Below, piece by piece: positions 35,033 through 44,773 of a DNA stretch of 64,000 nucleotides. Numbering within the stretch: position 1 is the stretch's first letter; each line of letters starts with the position of its first letter. The DNA comes from Sphingomonas_D zeicaulis. GTDB lineage: Bacteria; Pseudomonadota; Alphaproteobacteria; Sphingomonadales; Sphingomonadaceae. The notes under the pieces are model-generated. The model made no database searches, was not told the DNA's origin, and worked only from the letters and a program-made list of their open reading frames with translations. Location of the stretch: NCBI RefSeq assembly GCF_050433225.1, contig NZ_JBNPXQ010000002.1, positions 741,687 to 805,686 of the forward strand, given 5' to 3'. The position numbers and the translations under genes are program-made.

Positions 35033-35740
35033 TCAATAGCTGAGCTTCGGATACCAGTCCGTTCCGCGCCCGCCGGGTGTCAGATCCAGGATCGACCAGA
35101 GCGCGGCGATGTCGGGCGCGTCGCGCGGATCCTGGCCGGGGTCGGCGGCCTCGCCGGTCATCTCGCTCGCCCAGAACAGGCGAACCTGATCGCCGTCGCG
35201 CCGGAACACGGTGAGCGCGGGATACTCGCCGCCTTCGGGCGGCAACAGCCCGAGATCATCGGCATAATCATCGCCGACGGTCTGGACGAAATCGAGATCG
35301 CGCCAGCCGCGTTCGGCAGCAAATGCCAACTGCCGCTCGATGGGGCTGCGCCCGAAGATCTTGAGCGCGACTCGCTGCTTGATGTCCGCGGCATTGCCGT
35401 TCACTGCGCCCAGCCAGTTGGTGCACATCGGGCAGGGTCGTTCGCGCTGCGGGCCATACATCCAGAAATAGGCGACGAGCGTGTCATGATCGCCGAACAA
35501 GTCGATCAGCCGCAGTTCCTCGCCATTGGCGTCGCGGAAGCGATAATCCTTTGCAATCACCGGCCCGGGCGGCAGCGCACGCCGCTGCTCGGTCAGCCGC
35601 GTCATATGCCGGCGGAACTCGATCTCCTCCGCCAGCAGCGCCTCGCGGGCGATGCGATAATCCTCGCTTTCGCCGGGAAAGGGCGTCTTAGCAATCCTGC
35701 GCGCCAGATCCTGCGCGGGGACGAGCGTGTCGATGGCCAT
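35033..35740 (-). CDS. DUF899 family thioredoxin-like protein
   Basis: 235 aa. The DUF899 pattern is visible: an N-terminal helix, the central thioredoxin-like core with YFWMYGPQRERPCPMCTNWL (a CxxC, here CPMC), and the C-terminal LTVFRRDGDQVRLFW. Predicted cytosolic redox protein of unknown substrate. The ATG at 35740 was used. It is on the same strand as, and 83 bp upstream of, the DUF2945-DUF3182-hydrolase unit. Confidence 0.85.
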   Translation of the reverse strand: MAIDTLVPAQDLARRIAKTPFPGESEDYRIAREALLAEEIEFRRHMTRLTEQRRALPPGPVIAKDYRFRDANGEELRLIDLFGDHDTLVAYFWMYGPQRERPCPMCTNWLGAVNGNAADIKQRVALKIFGRSPIERQLAFAAERGWRDLDFVQTVGDDYADDLGLLPPEGGEYPALTVFRRDGDQVRLFWASEMTGEAADPGQDPRDAPDIAALWSILDLTPGGRGTDWYPKLSY

Positions 35741-35812
35741 GGTCCAGATCCTCTCACTGACCGTTTCTCTGAGTTAGAAAAGATAACGGCCGATTCGGCA
35801 AGAGGCGGCGGT

Positions 35813-36316
35813 TCAGTTGTTGAAGCGTCGCCTTATCGTAAGGCCGATCAGCACCAGCCCGCCGATGAAGCCCGCCAGATAGCTCGCCAGATGCGCGCCC
35901 GCTGCGGCGGAGAAGGCGACATGCTTTTCGGGCGGGATCACGTCGCCCCAGCCGCCGGGCACTGCCATGCTGCCGGCCGCGACCATCGCTGCGCAGGCGA
36001 TGCCGGAGATCAGCGCGGCGATCGCGCTGGTCGCCATCAGCAGCAGGATCGGACGCTTCAATTGCGCCACGGTCAGCCGATTGTGCCGCCCGAGCCGTGC
36101 CGCGGCGGCGAGCAATATGCCCAGCGGCAACCCCACCCACCAGGTCGCGATGACGCCCCAGCCGACGGCGAGTAGGAAGGGAGAGGTGGTGGGAAACACT
36201 GGTGGGTGGGCGATGGTGAAGTATTCGACGCAGAGATGCGCTGTCACCTGATCGTGGAGGATGCCGTAAAGAATGGCGGCGGCGGTCGCGAACAGGATGA
36301 TGCGGATGCTCTGCAT
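35813..36316 (-). CDS. Small integral membrane protein
   Basis: 167 aa with four predicted membrane spans (IILFATAAAILYGILHD, LLAVGWGVIATWWVGLPLG, ILLLMATSAIAALISGIACA, YLAGFIGGLVLIGLTI) and a basic tail. No motif allows a function call. The ATG at 36316 gives a regular first span; the frame upstream is polar and was excluded. Confidence 0.7.
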   Translation of the reverse strand: MQSIRIILFATAAAILYGILHDQVTAHLCVEYFTIAHPPVFPTTSPFLLAVGWGVIATWWVGLPLGILLAAAARLGRHNRLTVAQLKRPILLLMATSAIAALISGIACAAMVAAGSMAVPGGWGDVIPPEKHVAFSAAAGAHLASYLAGFIGGLVLIGLTIRRRFNN

Positions 36317-36368
36317 GCGGGCATCATGCCGGGTTGCGGCGGCTGAGCCTAGGGGCGACGAACCCGAC

Positions 36369-36405
36369 TTAAGCCCTCTCCCGCCGAATGCGAGAGAGGG
36401 CTTAA
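36369..36405 (-). terminator. Terminator after the RTX gene
   Basis: A 12-bp perfect stem, TTAAGCCCTCTC (36369-36380) with GAGAGGGCTTAA (36394-36405), 6 nt past the stop of the RTX-repeat gene. A long T-run is missing, but stem length and position fit a terminator. Confidence 0.7.
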
Positions 36406-36410
36406 TCCGT

Positions 36411-38813
36411 TCACCCAAACTGGAAGTTCGCCGCAGTCAGCGATGCCATGTCGGTCTGCTGCAAGGTCACGATGGTGGCGAAGTCGAAGTTGAAGACGAC
36501 ATCGTCGCCCTGCTGGGTGGCGACCGCCATGACCTCCGCCAGCGTATCGTAATTCTCGTTGATCGCCAGGAACAGCGCATCCTCGGCGGCGAAGTCGGTG
36601 ACGATGTCGTGGCCGGTGGCGGCGACGACGACGAAGCGGTCGCTGCCGGTGCCGCCGGTCAGCATGTCGTTGCCGAAGCTGCCGTCGAGATAGTCGTTGC
36701 CGCCCCGGCCGGTGAGGCGGTTGACGCCGCTGTCGCCGAGCAACGTATCGGCGAACTCGCTGCCCGTGAGATATTCGAATCCGGTGGCGCTGTCGCCTTG
36801 CGCGTCGCCGGCGAAGAAAGTGCCGAGCGCGAGGTCGACATAGACTCCCTGCGCGGAGCCCGCATAGCTCAGCGTATCGATGCCGTCGCCGCCGATCAGC
36901 GTGTCCGCACCCGCGCCGCCCTGTAAGGTGTCGTTGCCCGCGCCGCCATCGATCCGGTCGTTGCCGCCGCCGCCCGACAGCACGTTGGTGGCGACCGTGC
37001 CGGTAATGATGTCGGCGCCGTTGCCGCCGGTCGCATATTCAAAGTTTGCGATGCTATCGCCATTGGCGTCGCCCCGCGAAACGAGGCCGGTGGCGAGGTT
37101 GATCGTGACGCCCGCGGCTGAACCCTCATAGCTCAGCGTGTCGACCCCTGCTCCGCCGTCGAGGCTGTCGGCGCCCTGGCCGCCGATCAGCGTGTCATTG
37201 CCGCCCAGCCCGGTCAGCACGTCGTTGGCGGCACCGCCCGAGAGGATGTTGGCGGTGTCGTTGCCCGTCAGCGTGTCGGCTCCGCTGCCGCCGGTGACAT
37301 TCTCGAAGCCCGAGACGCTGTCGCCCTGCGCATCGCCGCCACTGACGGCGTTGGTGCCGAGATCGGCCGTGATGGCGCCCACCGAGCCGGCATAGCTCAG
37401 CGTATCGATGCCGTCGCCGCCGGTGAGCGTGTCCGCGCCGACGCCGCCGATCACCACATCATTGCCACCCGCGCCGTTCAGCGCATCGTCGCCCGCGCCG
37501 CCGCTCAACTGGTTGGCGAGCGCGTTGCCGGCGATGATGTCGGCGAAGGCGCTGCCCTCGACATTCTCGACACCCGAGAAGCTGTCGCCGGTGGCCTCGC
37601 CGCCGGTACCGCCCGTCGCCATGTTGAGCGCGACACCCGCCGCGGCGGCGGCATAGACTGCGGTGTCGATCCCGGTGCCGCCGATCAGCAGGTCGGCGCC
37701 CGCGCCGCCGGTCAGCCGATCGTCACCGCCGCGGCCGTCGATGCGGTCATTGCCCGCGCGGCCGTCGAGCCGGTCGTTGCCGGCGCTGCCGTTCAGCGTA
37801 TTGGCCAGATCATTGCCCGCGCCGCTGAACGCGCCGGCGCCGACGAAGGTCAGTCCTTCGATGTTGGCGCCCAGGCTGAAGCTGGCGAGGGTCGTCTCGA
37901 TCGTGTCGGTGCCGCCGGTCGCGGTCTCGACCAGCCGGTCGAGCCGCGAATCGATGCGGTAGGTGTCGTTGCCGGCACCACCTTCCATCACATCGTCACC
38001 GGTGCCGCCGTCGAGGATGTCATTGCCGTTGCCGCCCAGCAGCCGGTCGGCGCCGCCCAGCCCCTCGAGCAGGTCGGCACCGTCGAGCCCGGACAGCAGG
38101 TTGACGTCGCCGGTGCCGATGATGCGGTTGCCCGCGGCGTTGCCGGTGCCGTCGATCGGCCCCGCGCCCGCCAGCACGAGCTGTTCGACATGGTTGCCGA
38201 GCACGTAGCTGAGCGTGGCATAGACAGTATCGATCTCGCCGCCGGGCTTCTCGACGACGATATCGTCCACCGAATCGACGAAATAGAGGTCGTCACCCGC
38301 GCCGCCGCTCATCACATCGTCACCGATGCCGCCATCGATATGGTCGGCGCCATCGCCGCCCTCGATGAAGTCGTCACCCGCGCCCGCATCGATCCAGTCA
38401 TTGCCGGCAAAGGCGCGGATCACATCATTGCCGAGCCCGCCGATCACGATGTCGATCCCGCCAGTCGCGACGAAGGTCAGGTCGTCGCTGGCGTAGGCGG
38501 CGGTGAGGATGTTCCAGCTGTCGCTCACGGAGTCCGCGCTGAATATATTCATCGCGGTGAAGTCGAGCTGATAATTGATGATGAACGCGCTCGAATCGAG
38601 GCCGAGGCCGATATAGGCGGTGGTCGATTCAGAACCGAAGCCGCTCTGGCCGCCAATCTCAGGTCCGCCGACAATCCGATACGTTGCAGACCAAGATGTA
38701 TCGCTGAAAATTTCCCCCGTTTCCGGATCGTTATAAGCGGGGATGAAATAATCGACGAGGAAATCGAACGTGCCATTATCGCGGTCGATGACCACGCTGA
38801 ACGGGATCGTCAT
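36411..38813 (-). CDS. RTX-type calcium-binding repeat protein
   Basis: 800 aa. The first ~115 residues form a non-repeat domain (MTIPFSVVIDRDNGTFDF...). After that, blocks of GGxGxDxxx nonapeptides (GGAGNDTY, GGTGDDVMEGG, GGDGIDTLSYAGS) alternate with spacer units of about 85 residues that repeat DTLSYxGS and GDAxGDS. These fold as calcium-loaded beta-rolls. The end, TLQQTDMASLTAANFQFG, is the uncleaved signal type used by type I secretion. No enzyme domain or secretion genes are next to it. AGGAGG precedes the ATG. Confidence 0.88.
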   Translation of the reverse strand: MTIPFSVVIDRDNGTFDFLVDYFIPAYNDPETGEIFSDTSWSATYRIVGGPEIGGQSGFGSESTTAYIGLGLDSSAFIINYQLDFTAMNIFSADSVSDSWNILTAAYASDDLTFVATGGIDIVIGGLGNDVIRAFAGNDWIDAGAGDDFIEGGDGADHIDGGIGDDVMSGGAGDDLYFVDSVDDIVVEKPGGEIDTVYATLSYVLGNHVEQLVLAGAGPIDGTGNAAGNRIIGTGDVNLLSGLDGADLLEGLGGADRLLGGNGNDILDGGTGDDVMEGGAGNDTYRIDSRLDRLVETATGGTDTIETTLASFSLGANIEGLTFVGAGAFSGAGNDLANTLNGSAGNDRLDGRAGNDRIDGRGGDDRLTGGAGADLLIGGTGIDTAVYAAAAAGVALNMATGGTGGEATGDSFSGVENVEGSAFADIIAGNALANQLSGGAGDDALNGAGGNDVVIGGVGADTLTGGDGIDTLSYAGSVGAITADLGTNAVSGGDAQGDSVSGFENVTGGSGADTLTGNDTANILSGGAANDVLTGLGGNDTLIGGQGADSLDGGAGVDTLSYEGSAAGVTINLATGLVSRGDANGDSIANFEYATGGNGADIITGTVATNVLSGGGGNDRIDGGAGNDTLQGGAGADTLIGGDGIDTLSYAGSAQGVYVDLALGTFFAGDAQGDSATGFEYLTGSEFADTLLGDSGVNRLTGRGGNDYLDGSFGNDMLTGGTGSDRFVVVAATGHDIVTDFAAEDALFLAINENYDTLAEVMAVATQQGDDVVFNFDFATIVTLQQTDMASLTAANFQFG

Positions 38814-38971
38814 GACGGCATCCTCCTGCAGCCCGGCATCATGGCCAGTGCTTTTCTATGCTTGAGCCTGTACCTGTGCCCGTCTTTCCGCAAGCGGCAA
38901 AAACGGCGCATCGATACTTTGCCCGGCGCACAACAGATGCGCGCCCTGCATGTCGGCAGGATGACGATCTC

Positions 38972-39000
38972 TTAAAAAGGCGGGCCCGGTCAGGCCCGCG
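38972..39000 (-). terminator. Rho-independent terminator of lepA
   Basis: On the minus strand a GC-rich stem, GCGGGCC with GGCCCGC (38980-38986/38993-38999), precedes CTTTTTAAG. It lies directly after the lepA stop. Confidence 0.82.
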
Positions 39001-39006
39001 TCAGGC

Positions 39007-40803
39007 TCAGTTCTCGTCGCCCATGCGCAGCGCCGCGATGAACGCCTCCTGCGGAATGCTCACGCTGCCATATTCGCGCATCCGCTTCTTGCCTTCCTTC
39101 TGCTTTTCCAGAAGCTTGCGCTTGCGGGTGGCGTCACCGCCATAGCATTTCGCGGTCACGTCCTTGCGTAGCGCGGCGATCGTCTCGCGCGCGATCACCT
39201 TGCCGCCGATCGCCGCCTGGATCGGGATCTTGAACATGTGGCGCGGGATCAGATCCTTCAGCCGCTCGCACATGCCGCGACCGCGCGATTCGGCGGTCGA
39301 ACGGTGGACGATCATGCTCAGCGCGTCGACGGGCTCGTTGTTGACGAGGATGCTCATCTTCACAAGGTCACCCGGGCGGTGGCCGATCTGATGATAGTCG
39401 AAGCTGGCATAGCCGCGGCTGATCGACTTCAGCCGGTCGTAGAAGTCGAACACCACTTCGTTGAGGGGCAGTTCGTAGCTGAGCTGCGCGCGGCCGCCGA
39501 CATAGGTGAGGTTCTTCTGGATGCCGCGGCGATCCTGGCAAAGCTTGAGGATCGAGCCGAGATACTCGTCGGGCACATAGATCGTCGCCTCGATCCACGG
39601 CTCTTCGATCTCCTCGATCTTGTTGGGATCGGGCATGTCCGCCGGGTTGTGCAGCGCCATCGTGCCGCCGCCATGCGTCAAGGTAAGCTCATAGACCACG
39701 CTCGGCGCGGTGGTGATGAGGTCGAGATCATATTCGCGGGTCAACCGTTCCTGGATGATCTCCAGGTGGAGCAGCCCCAGGAAGCCGCAGCGGAAGCCGA
39801 AGCCAAGCGCCGCGCTGGTTTCCATCTCGAACGAGAAGCTGGCGTCGTTGAGGCGCAGCTTGCTGATCGATTCGCGCAGCTTCTCGAAGTCGTTGGCGTC
39901 GACCGGGAAGAGGCCGCAGAACACCACCGGCTGCACTTCCTTGAAGCCCGGCAGCGGTTCGGCGGCGGGCTTCTTGGCGTCGGTGATGGTGTCGCCGACC
40001 GCGGTCTGCGACACTTCCTTGATCTGCGCGGTGATGAAGCCGATCTCGCCGGGGCCAAGGTCGGCGAGCTGCTCGATCTTGGGGCGGAAGCAGCCGACGC
40101 GGTCCACCAGATGGGTGGTGCCCGCGTTCATGAACTTGATCTGCTGGCCCTTCTTCAGCACGCCGTCGATCACGCGCACAAGGATGACGACGCCCAGATA
40201 GGGGTCGTACCAACTGTCGACCAGCATCGCCTTGAGCGGTGCGGTCGCATCGCCCTTGGGCGCCGGGATCTTGGCGACGATCTGGTCGAGAATCTCGGAA
40301 ATGCCGATGCCGGACTTGGCGCTGGCGAGCACCGCTTCGGAAGCATCGAGGCCGATGACGTCCTCGATCTCCTTGCGCACCTGCTCGGGCTCGGCGGCGG
40401 GCAGGTCGATCTTGTTGATGACCGGAATGATCTCATGATCATGCTCGATCGACTGGTAGACGTTGGCGAGGGTCTGCGCCTCCACACCCTGCGCGGCGTC
40501 AACCACCAGCAGCGCGCCCTCGCAGGCGGCGAGGCTGCGGCTCACCTCATAGGCGAAGTCGACATGGCCCGGCGTGTCCATCAGGTTGAGGACGTGCCCC
40601 TTCCACTCCAGGCGCACGGTCTGCGCCTTGATGGTGATGCCGCGCTCCTTCTCGATATCCATGTTGTCAAGCACCTGCGCGGACATTTCGCGCTCGGAGA
40701 GGCCGCCGGTCGTCTGGATCAGACGATCGGCGAGCGTCGACTTGCCATGGTCGATATGTGCAATGATGCTGAAGTTGCGGATCTTGTCGAGCGGGGTGGA
40801 CAT
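39007..40803 (-). CDS. lepA: Elongation factor 4 (LepA) GTPase
   Basis: 598 aa ribosome-binding GTPase. G1 is AHIDHGKSTL, the switch I region is ERGITIKAQTV, G3 is DTPGHVDF, G4 is NKIDLP and G5 is SAKSGIG. Domains II, III, the EF-G-like domain V and the LepA-specific C-terminal domain (RLKDLIPRHMFKIPIQAAIG) follow, ending in GDEN. The ATG at 40803 matches the usual start; the frame upstream to 41175 is antisense to nothing useful and overlaps the next gene, so it was discarded. Confidence 0.96.
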   Translation of the reverse strand: MSTPLDKIRNFSIIAHIDHGKSTLADRLIQTTGGLSEREMSAQVLDNMDIEKERGITIKAQTVRLEWKGHVLNLMDTPGHVDFAYEVSRSLAACEGALLVVDAAQGVEAQTLANVYQSIEHDHEIIPVINKIDLPAAEPEQVRKEIEDVIGLDASEAVLASAKSGIGISEILDQIVAKIPAPKGDATAPLKAMLVDSWYDPYLGVVILVRVIDGVLKKGQQIKFMNAGTTHLVDRVGCFRPKIEQLADLGPGEIGFITAQIKEVSQTAVGDTITDAKKPAAEPLPGFKEVQPVVFCGLFPVDANDFEKLRESISKLRLNDASFSFEMETSAALGFGFRCGFLGLLHLEIIQERLTREYDLDLITTAPSVVYELTLTHGGGTMALHNPADMPDPNKIEEIEEPWIEATIYVPDEYLGSILKLCQDRRGIQKNLTYVGGRAQLSYELPLNEVVFDFYDRLKSISRGYASFDYHQIGHRPGDLVKMSILVNNEPVDALSMIVHRSTAESRGRGMCERLKDLIPRHMFKIPIQAAIGGKVIARETIAALRKDVTAKCYGGDATRKRKLLEKQKEGKKRMREYGSVSIPQEAFIAALRMGDEN

Positions 40804-40918
40804 CGCGCGCCGATAGCTGGCTGTACGCCGGAATGCAAAGCCTCGCAGTCGACGAGGACTGTAAAGATGGGACGTATCGTGGCTGCCGGACGGACGCATC
40901 CGTCCGGCGGGCGCATGC

Positions 40919-41266
40919 TCAGACTTCGCCGGCTGCCGCGAACGCGTCCATCGCGCGCGTCGAATAGACCAGCCCGGCGCCGGCATTGAGTGCAATCGCC
41001 ACGCCCAGCGCCTCGGCCACTTCCTCCTCGGTCGCGCCCGCTGCCCGTGCGGCGTTGGTGTGGACGGTGATGCAACCGTCGCAGCGCAAGGTGATCGCGC
41101 AGGCGACCGCGATAAGTTCGCGGGTCTTGGGGTCGAGATGCCCGGTCTTCGCGCCGGCATTGCCGAGCATCGCATAGCCGCGCGTCGTGTCGGGCGTCAG
41201 CTTGCCGAGCGCGCCGACGCCAGCGAGCACCTGATCGCGATAGCCGTTCCAGTCCATCATATGCAT
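40919..41266 (-). CDS. Carboxymuconolactone decarboxylase / AhpD-like protein
   Basis: 115 aa helical protein with the AhpD-type CxxC site in LRCDGCITVHTNAARAAG. Such proteins act as small peroxidase/thiol-redox partners. The start at 41266 has AGGAG 7 nt upstream. It is an isolated gene between lepA and the cytochrome c gene on the same strand. Confidence 0.87.
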   Translation of the reverse strand: MHMMDWNGYRDQVLAGVGALGKLTPDTTRGYAMLGNAGAKTGHLDPKTRELIAVACAITLRCDGCITVHTNAARAAGATEEEVAEALGVAIALNAGAGLVYSTRAMDAFAAAGEV

Positions 41267-41291
41267 TGGTCGTTCTCCTGCGGTGATATCT

Positions 41292-42626
41292 TTACTCTTC
41301 CCGCATGTGCTTCACGTCGGCGGCGGTGATCCGCGAGGGGGCGGAACCGAAGCGTGCGGTTACATAGTTCGCTGCGGCTGCGATCTCCGCGTCGGTATAG
41401 GCGGCGCGGAAGCCCGGCATGTAGGCACCCGTGCGTTCCGGCGAGCCACCGGTGCCGTTCAGGATCATCAGCGCGACATTGGCGGCGGTGGCATCATTGA
41501 CGGCGCGGTTGCCGGTCAATTGCTGGTCGGCGGTGATCGCGCCGCGCCCGGTCCAGGCGTGGCAGCTTGCACAGGCGCCCTCGAAGATGCGCTTGCCCAG
41601 CGGATTGCCGGTGGGGCCGGCGCTGGCCACGGCGGGTGCGGGGCCTGCCATTGCGGGCGAGGCTGCGGTGCGCACCGCCGGCACCGTTTTTAGATAGGCG
41701 GCCATCGCGGCGAGGTCCGACGGGGTCATGCGGCTGGTGCTGAGTTCCACCGCCTCGGCCATCGGCCCCGATGCCACGCCGCGGCCGGGCGCATGGCCCT
41801 TGGCCAGATATTGCGCAATGTCCGTCTCGGTCCAGCTGCCGATGCCGCTCAGCCGATCGCCGCTGATGTTATAGGCGTTCCATCCCTCGGCTTGGCCGCC
41901 CGCGAACTTGCGCCGCGTGTTCATCGCCTGCAGCAGGTTGCGCGGGGTGTGGCACTCGCCGCAATGGCCCGCGGCCTCGACCAGATAGGCGCCGCGATTC
42001 CATTGCGGGCTGCGGTCGGCGATGGGGCGGAAGCGCGTGTCGCTGTTGAAGAAGCCGCTCCATACCGCCATCAGCCAGCGCTGGTTGAACGGGAAGCCGA
42101 AGCTGTTGGGCAGGTTTGCCTGCCGCACCGCGGGCAGCGAGGCGAGGTAGCGGCGGATCTGCAGCACGTCCGCATCGGTCAGCATCGTGTAGGATGCGTA
42201 GGGGAAAGCGGGATAGAGCCGTTCGCCATTGCGGCCGATGCCCTTGTGGACGGCGCGGAGGAATTCGGCATCGCTCCACGCGCCGATGCCGGTCTCGCGA
42301 TCGGGGGTGATGTTGGGCGTGTAGATCGTGCCGAACGGCAGCTTGAACGGCCGCCCGCCCGCGAAGGGCTTGCCGCCCTTGGCAGTGTGGCAGGCGGCGC
42401 AATCCGCCGCCTCCGTCAGATATTTGCCGCGTGCCAGCGGATCGGCCCCGGCGAGTTCGAGGGGGACGCCGGTAGGGGAAGCGCCCTGATAGTCGGTCAG
42501 CGCCACCTGCTTTCCGCCGGCGAAGGCCAGCGCATCGGGCAGGAAGAACAGGCGCCACGCGATGAGGCCGCCGATCAGCAGCACCGCGCCGGCAAGGATC
42601 AGCAGGTTGCGACGCCGCCGGGTCAT
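41292..42626 (-). CDS. Tri-haem cytochrome c, electron acceptor subunit
   Basis: 444 aa. One N-terminal membrane anchor (LLILAGAVLLIGGLIAW) is followed by three class I cytochrome domains with CAACH, CGECH and CASCH haem-binding motifs. This is the size and layout of the cytochrome subunits of membrane-bound alcohol/aldehyde dehydrogenases. The ATG overlaps the stop of the molybdopterin subunit gene, so all three subunits are one coupled operon. It passes electrons from the molybdenum enzyme to the respiratory chain; no FAD subunit is present, as expected for this type. Confidence 0.9.
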   Translation of the reverse strand: MTRRRRNLLILAGAVLLIGGLIAWRLFFLPDALAFAGGKQVALTDYQGASPTGVPLELAGADPLARGKYLTEAADCAACHTAKGGKPFAGGRPFKLPFGTIYTPNITPDRETGIGAWSDAEFLRAVHKGIGRNGERLYPAFPYASYTMLTDADVLQIRRYLASLPAVRQANLPNSFGFPFNQRWLMAVWSGFFNSDTRFRPIADRSPQWNRGAYLVEAAGHCGECHTPRNLLQAMNTRRKFAGGQAEGWNAYNISGDRLSGIGSWTETDIAQYLAKGHAPGRGVASGPMAEAVELSTSRMTPSDLAAMAAYLKTVPAVRTAASPAMAGPAPAVASAGPTGNPLGKRIFEGACASCHAWTGRGAITADQQLTGNRAVNDATAANVALMILNGTGGSPERTGAYMPGFRAAYTDAEIAAAANYVTARFGSAPSRITAADVKHMREE

Positions 42627-44773
42627 GCGCGGACTCCCTTCGCGATCAAGGCCGGGTCGATCGGCATGCGGGTGAGGTGGACGCCGGTCGCCGCGTAGAT
42701 CGCGTTGCACACCGCCGCTTGCACGGAGACCGTGCCGGGCTCACCGATACCGCCTGGCGCCTCGGCATTCTTGACGACATGCACCTCGATCCGCGGCGTC
42801 TCATCGATGCGAACGACGCGATAGTCGTGGAAATTGCTCTGCTCCACGCGGCCGCCGCTCAAGGTGATGCGGCCGTGCAGCGCGGCAGAGAGGCCGAAGA
42901 TCAGCCCGCCCTGGATTTGCGAGATGATCCCGTCGGGATTGACCGGGGTGCCGCAATCGACGGCACTGGTCAGCCGCGCCACCGTCACCGCGCCCTCATC
43001 ATCCACGCTGACCTCGGCGATCGTGCAGAGATAGGTGCCAAAGACATATTGCAGGCTGATGCCCCGCCCGGAGCGTGCGGCGAGGGTGCCGCCCCAGCCG
43101 GCCTTGTCTGCGGCGAGATCGAGAACTGCGCGGGCGCGGGTCTGCTTTCCGATCAGCGCGCGGCGGAAGTTGAGCGGATCGCGTCCCGCCTGATGCGCGA
43201 CGCGATCGACGAAGCTCTCGGTGGCGAACACGTTCATGTTGGGGCCGACGCCGCGCCAAAAGGCTGTGTCGACGCCCTTGGGCTCATGGCGCACCCATGT
43301 CACCAGGGTCGCGGGGAAGTCGTAAGGCGTCTCCGCCGCGCCATCCACTGCGTCGCTGTCGATCTTGCCGTCGAAGCCCGGCGGCAGCCAGCGGCCGATC
43401 ACGCTGGGGCCGGCCACCTTGTGCGACCAGGCGACGGGCTTGCCATCCTCCAGCCGGGTGCTGAGCCAACTGCCATAGACCGAGCGATAGGGCGTCTTGC
43501 CGATATCCTCCTCGCGCGACCAGACGACCTTGACCGGGCCATCGACATGCCGGGCGATGCGCACCGCCTTGCGCGTGCCATCCACTTCAAGCCGGCGGCC
43601 GAAGCCGCCGCCGATCAGATGGTTGTGGACGATCACCTGATCGGGGGTGAGCCCCGCTTCCTCGGCGGCGGCACGCTGCGTCATCGTCATCACCTGCGTG
43701 CCCACCCAGATCTCGCAGCGACCGGGGGTGAGGTGGACGGTGCAGTTCATCGGCTCCATCGGCGCATGGGCGAGGAGCGGAAGTTCGTAGAAGGCGGAGA
43801 TCACGCCATCGCCGGTAAGCTTGGCCTTCGCACCGGTGTCGACCGCGATATTGCCCTCGGCACGGCCGGCCTCGATCAACCCGGCGCGGATCGTTTCGGT
43901 GGACGCCGCAGCGAACGGCCCGTCCGTCCACGTTACGTCGAGCGCGGCGAGCCCGCGCAGCGCCGCCCAACTCGTATCGCCGACCACCGCGACCATGTCC
44001 TCGAGGATGATGATTTGCTGGACGCCGGGCAGCGTCTTCGCCTGCGCGTCATCGACCCGCGCGACCTTGCCGCCGAGCACCGGCGAACAGGCGAGGCTGG
44101 CGAAGCGCACCCCTTCGGGCATTGCGTCGATGCCATATTTCAGCGAGCCGTCGGTCTTGTGCAGCGTGTCGAGCCGGCGATGCGAACGGCCGATCAGGCG
44201 GAAGGCGGCAGGATCCTTGAGCGGCGGTTCGGCGGGCGGGGTTTCGCGCATCGCCGCGGCTGCGAGCGTGCCATAGGCCGCCCGGCGTCCGCTCGCGTCG
44301 TGGATCACCTCGCCCGCCTCTGTGCGGCAGGCCTCGGGGGCGACCTGCCAGCGCCGCGCCGCCGCTGCGACGAGCATCGCGCGGGCGCTGGCGCCCACCT
44401 TGCGCAGCGGCAGCCAATAGGCGCGTACCGACGTCGAGCCGCCGGTCGCCTGCACCTGGAAGATCGGGTTGCCGTAGAGCTTGTCACTGGGCGGTGCCGC
44501 TTCCAGCGTCACCCCGTGCAGCGGCAGGTCGAGCTCTTCGGCGATCAGCATCGAGAGCGCGGTGTAGATGCCCTGGCCCATCTCGGTCTGGGGCATGATG
44601 AGCGTCGTCTGTCCGTCGGTCGCGATGCGGATGAACGCGTCGGGCGCGAAGGCTGCGGTGCCGTCGGGCGCGGCGATGCTGGCGGTGCGCAGGTTGATGC
44701 CCAGCAGGAAGGCGGCGCCGCCGACCGCGCCGATGCGCAGCGCCTGGCGGCGCGAAAGACCGCGCTCAGCCAT
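42623..44773 (-). CDS. Molybdopterin-binding subunit, xanthine dehydrogenase family (IorB-like)
   Basis: 716 aa periplasmic catalytic subunit of an aldehyde/isoquinoline-type oxidoreductase. A twin-arginine signal (LSRRQALRIGAVGGAAFLLG) is followed by the two molybdopterin domains. Marks include MPQTEMGQGIYTALSML, GGGFGRRLEVDG and the C-terminal GGIGEPGTV, whose Glu is the catalytic base. The closest type by memory is isoquinoline 1-oxidoreductase beta or periplasmic aldehyde dehydrogenase; the substrate cannot be fixed from sequence. It overlaps the iron-sulfur subunit gene by 8 bp. Confidence 0.88.
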   Translation of the reverse strand: MAERGLSRRQALRIGAVGGAAFLLGINLRTASIAAPDGTAAFAPDAFIRIATDGQTTLIMPQTEMGQGIYTALSMLIAEELDLPLHGVTLEAAPPSDKLYGNPIFQVQATGGSTSVRAYWLPLRKVGASARAMLVAAAARRWQVAPEACRTEAGEVIHDASGRRAAYGTLAAAAMRETPPAEPPLKDPAAFRLIGRSHRRLDTLHKTDGSLKYGIDAMPEGVRFASLACSPVLGGKVARVDDAQAKTLPGVQQIIILEDMVAVVGDTSWAALRGLAALDVTWTDGPFAAASTETIRAGLIEAGRAEGNIAVDTGAKAKLTGDGVISAFYELPLLAHAPMEPMNCTVHLTPGRCEIWVGTQVMTMTQRAAAEEAGLTPDQVIVHNHLIGGGFGRRLEVDGTRKAVRIARHVDGPVKVVWSREEDIGKTPYRSVYGSWLSTRLEDGKPVAWSHKVAGPSVIGRWLPPGFDGKIDSDAVDGAAETPYDFPATLVTWVRHEPKGVDTAFWRGVGPNMNVFATESFVDRVAHQAGRDPLNFRRALIGKQTRARAVLDLAADKAGWGGTLAARSGRGISLQYVFGTYLCTIAEVSVDDEGAVTVARLTSAVDCGTPVNPDGIISQIQGGLIFGLSAALHGRITLSGGRVEQSNFHDYRVVRIDETPRIEVHVVKNAEAPGGIGEPGTVSVQAAVCNAIYAATGVHLTRMPIDPALIAKGVRA

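Noticed and set aside
36411..38813. RTX repeats read as a tandem DNA repeat or CRISPR-like array
   Set aside because: The repetition is at protein level (GGxGxD units) inside one continuous coding frame, with degenerate DNA sequence and no spacer/repeat uniformity.
40804..41175. Extended 722-aa LepA with an extra N-terminal domain
   Set aside because: The extension overlaps the AhpD-like gene and LepA from the ATG at 40803 matches the usual length and start.
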